NCBI GenBank assembly: GCA_965223215.1
Contig: CBDCVZ010000010.1
Location: 2,914,001 to 2,978,000 of the forward strand
Source: JABDMH01 sp965223215
GTDB taxonomy: Bacteria > Bacteroidota > Bacteroidia > Chitinophagales > Saprospiraceae
DNA length: 64,000 nucleotides
Reading direction: 5' to 3'
Positions within the stretch are counted from its first letter, which is position 1. Each line of letters starts with the position of its first letter. The position numbers were made by a program, and so were the translations under genes. The notes beneath the pieces were generated by a model that did not search any database, was not told where the DNA came from, and saw only the letters and a list, made by a program, of their open reading frames with translations. This document shows positions 63,226 through 64,000 of the stretch, one piece after another.

Positions 63226-63248
63226 CTCCCGCAAGTATGCGGGACAGG
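63226..63248 (-). repeat. Small palindromic insert E1 in the IS110 gene
   Basis: Minus-strand reading CCTG-TCCCGCA-TACT-TGCGGGA-G. Perfect 7-bp stem. It interrupts codons for GMDIHK/KSWQL and shifts the frame. Confidence 0.6.
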
Positions 63249-63287
63249 TTATGAATATCCATACCAATAAATAACTTGGGAGGAGTA

Positions 63288-63312
63288 CCTGTCCCGACCG
63301 AAACGTCGGGAG
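63288..63312 (+). repeat. Small palindromic insert E2 in the IS110 gene
   Basis: CCTG-TCCCGAC-CGAAAC-GTCGGGA-G, same flanks as E1 and opposite orientation. Perfect 7-bp stem with two paired positions changed relative to E1. TACT flanks it on both sides in the coding sense, possibly a target duplication. Confidence 0.6.
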
Positions 63313-63371
63313 TAACTTTTTTAGGCATAACTTCTTGGTTTTAGTTTTTCCTTTAAAGTTGCTACTTTTTA

Positions 63372-63401
63372 CATAGATGCATAGCCCAGGAGCCGTTAGC
63401 A
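63372..63401 (+). repeat. attC right half
   Basis: GATGCATAGCCCAGGAGCCG followed by TTAGCACGC resembles the right half of attC-10 (GCATAGCCCAGAACCGTTG) and attC-5. The left half is absent, replaced by the IS110 remnant. The core GTTAGCACGC would open a cassette with the lipoprotein gene. Confidence 0.6.
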
Positions 63402-63488
63402 CGCACTACTATGTTAAAATCTTTCGAAAGGTTGAATCTATTCAGCATTATACTATATTATATAAATTACGAGACCAAATATAATGTA

Positions 63489-64000
63489 ATGGTAAGAAAG
63501 CTTTTATTTTTAGTTCTCATATTAGTATTAGTAGTGCAATGCAGCAGAGACGATTCTCTAATAGAAAAACAGCTTGATAAGGATATTTCTACGATAAGTA
63601 ATCAAAGCAACTTATCGCCTCAATTTGAAGTAGGAGAGCTATCGGAATTTGTTTCTGATCTCAAAAACTATTTTTTTGAGGATGTAAAGGATGTAGGTAA
63701 GGCACTTAAGAAAAAGCACGGTGACCCCATTTGGATTGAATCAGGTGATCACTCACAGTATCATCACGAGGGTCAACTTGCATTTATTCCATTTATAGAC
63801 AAAAAGGGCACAGAGGTCTCAACTGTGATGGTTGCATTTAAAGGCAAAGATTCTGACCTCACTTTCCACCTCCTGGAGAGAAAGGATCTTAAAAGCTTGA
63901 GGAAAAAGAAAGATCTGATAAAGAATGATAGCGGTAGATTCGAGGAATTGACCTATGAGTTGATGGCATCCTCTTTCTGTTCTTTGACGACAAGATTTTT
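63489..64000 (+). CDS. Lipoprotein of unknown function, 3' end outside window
   Basis: ATG 63489 begins a lipoprotein signal (MVRKLLFLVLILVLVVQCSR, Cys18). About 170 residues are visible before the window edge, open throughout: helical, then a mixed segment (HGDPIWIESGDHSQYHHEGQ, LAFIPFIDKKGTEVSTVMVA). No family was recognised. It starts ~95 bases after an attC half-site, so it is probably the first gene of further cassettes. AT-rich, like the cassette genes. Confidence 0.65.
   Translation, partial: MVRKLLFLVLILVLVVQCSRDDSLIEKQLDKDISTISNQSNLSPQFEVGELSEFVSDLKNYFFEDVKDVGKALKKKHGDPIWIESGDHSQYHHEGQLAFIPFIDKKGTEVSTVMVAFKGKDSDLTFHLLERKDLKSLRKKKDLIKNDSGRFEELTYELMASSFCSLTTRF

Larger units (their letters stand above)
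62877..63328 (-). pseudogene. IS110-type transposase, N-terminal remnant with hairpin insertions
   Basis: Starting at ATG 63328: MPKKVT, then an in-frame hairpin insert, then PPKLFIGMDIH (first Asp of the DEDD site). A second hairpin insert of 23 bases breaks the frame; homology continues one frame over with KSWQLHFATDITIGATKTMP and PDANGLKLYVDRYYQ, YEAGCCGF (Glu), DIFVVNPADIPKPAK, KTDKIDARNIA (Asp motif). Homology ends near LRNL (62877); the C-terminal two thirds are gone. Inactive. Confidence 0.8.

Noticed and set aside
1..64000. tRNA or rRNA genes
   Set aside because: None recognised by eye; a tRNAscan run could still find one, especially at the array edge near 35.0-35.4 kb.

Overview
The window is chromosomal DNA from a member of the Bacteroidota, probably a marine or soil polysaccharide degrader near the Saprospiria/Cytophagia; the lineage is inferred from gene content, not from a marker gene. 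The evidence is type IX secretion (T9SS) C-terminal sorting domains, a TonB-dependent receptor C-terminus, MG2/TonB-plug proteins, many secreted carbohydrate-active enzymes, IS elements of Bacteroidota type, and weak or absent Shine-Dalgarno sequences.

Region 1 (1-35,020) is the ordinary chromosome. It encodes a secreted and periplasmic toolkit for glycan and phospho/sulfo-ester breakdown: a GH140-like glycosidase, a patatin/outer-membrane-barrel protein, two paralogous secreted proteins, a PQQ-sugar-dehydrogenase/diheme-cytochrome fusion, two metallophosphoesterases, an AGE-family sugar epimerase, a GH95 fucosidase-family enzyme, two TIM-barrel glycosidase-like proteins, a sulfatase, a glycerophosphodiesterase and a Tat-exported Gfo/Idh oxidoreductase. 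A decayed caspase-like gene lies at 25.4-26.0 kb.

Region 2 (35,445-55,749) is the highlight: an integron-type gene-cassette array with at least 12 attC sites and no integrase in the window. It was recognised because the bases that open each cassette (GTTxxxx) recur as the reverse complement at the end of that same cassette. For cassettes 1-6 and 8 the match is exact over 9-10 bases, as expected if each cassette once circularised through its own attC. All cassette genes point the same way except one reversed transposon-like cassette. Cargo: (1) TPR protein; (2) DUF4062/zinc-ribbon gene split by an intact IS3-type element with a 5-bp target duplication; (3) a Septu-like defence pair (ATPase plus HNH); (4) serine hydrolase; (5) VOC protein; (6) a diversity-generating-retroelement-like variable protein plus an Avd-like four-helix protein; (7, 10, 13) cassettes carrying a tyrosine recombinase plus IS91-type transposase; (8) unknown; (9) a four-gene operon (SDR, SRPBCC, membrane protein, AraC regulator); (11) lipoprotein; (12) DUF6090-like membrane protein; (14) a second DGR-like variable protein.

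Region 3 (56.6-63.4 kb) is a patch of transposase remnants (IS1182, IS21 and IS110 types) around an esterase/GH51 arabinofuranosidase pair and an AraC/cupin pair. An attC half-site at 63.4 kb followed by a lipoprotein gene suggests that cassettes resume and continue past the window edge.

Two families of small hairpin elements are inserted in transposase coding sequence. One (three copies at 45.4-46.2 kb) has three hairpins whose stems vary in a compensatory way, which is strong internal evidence for a conserved structured mini-element.
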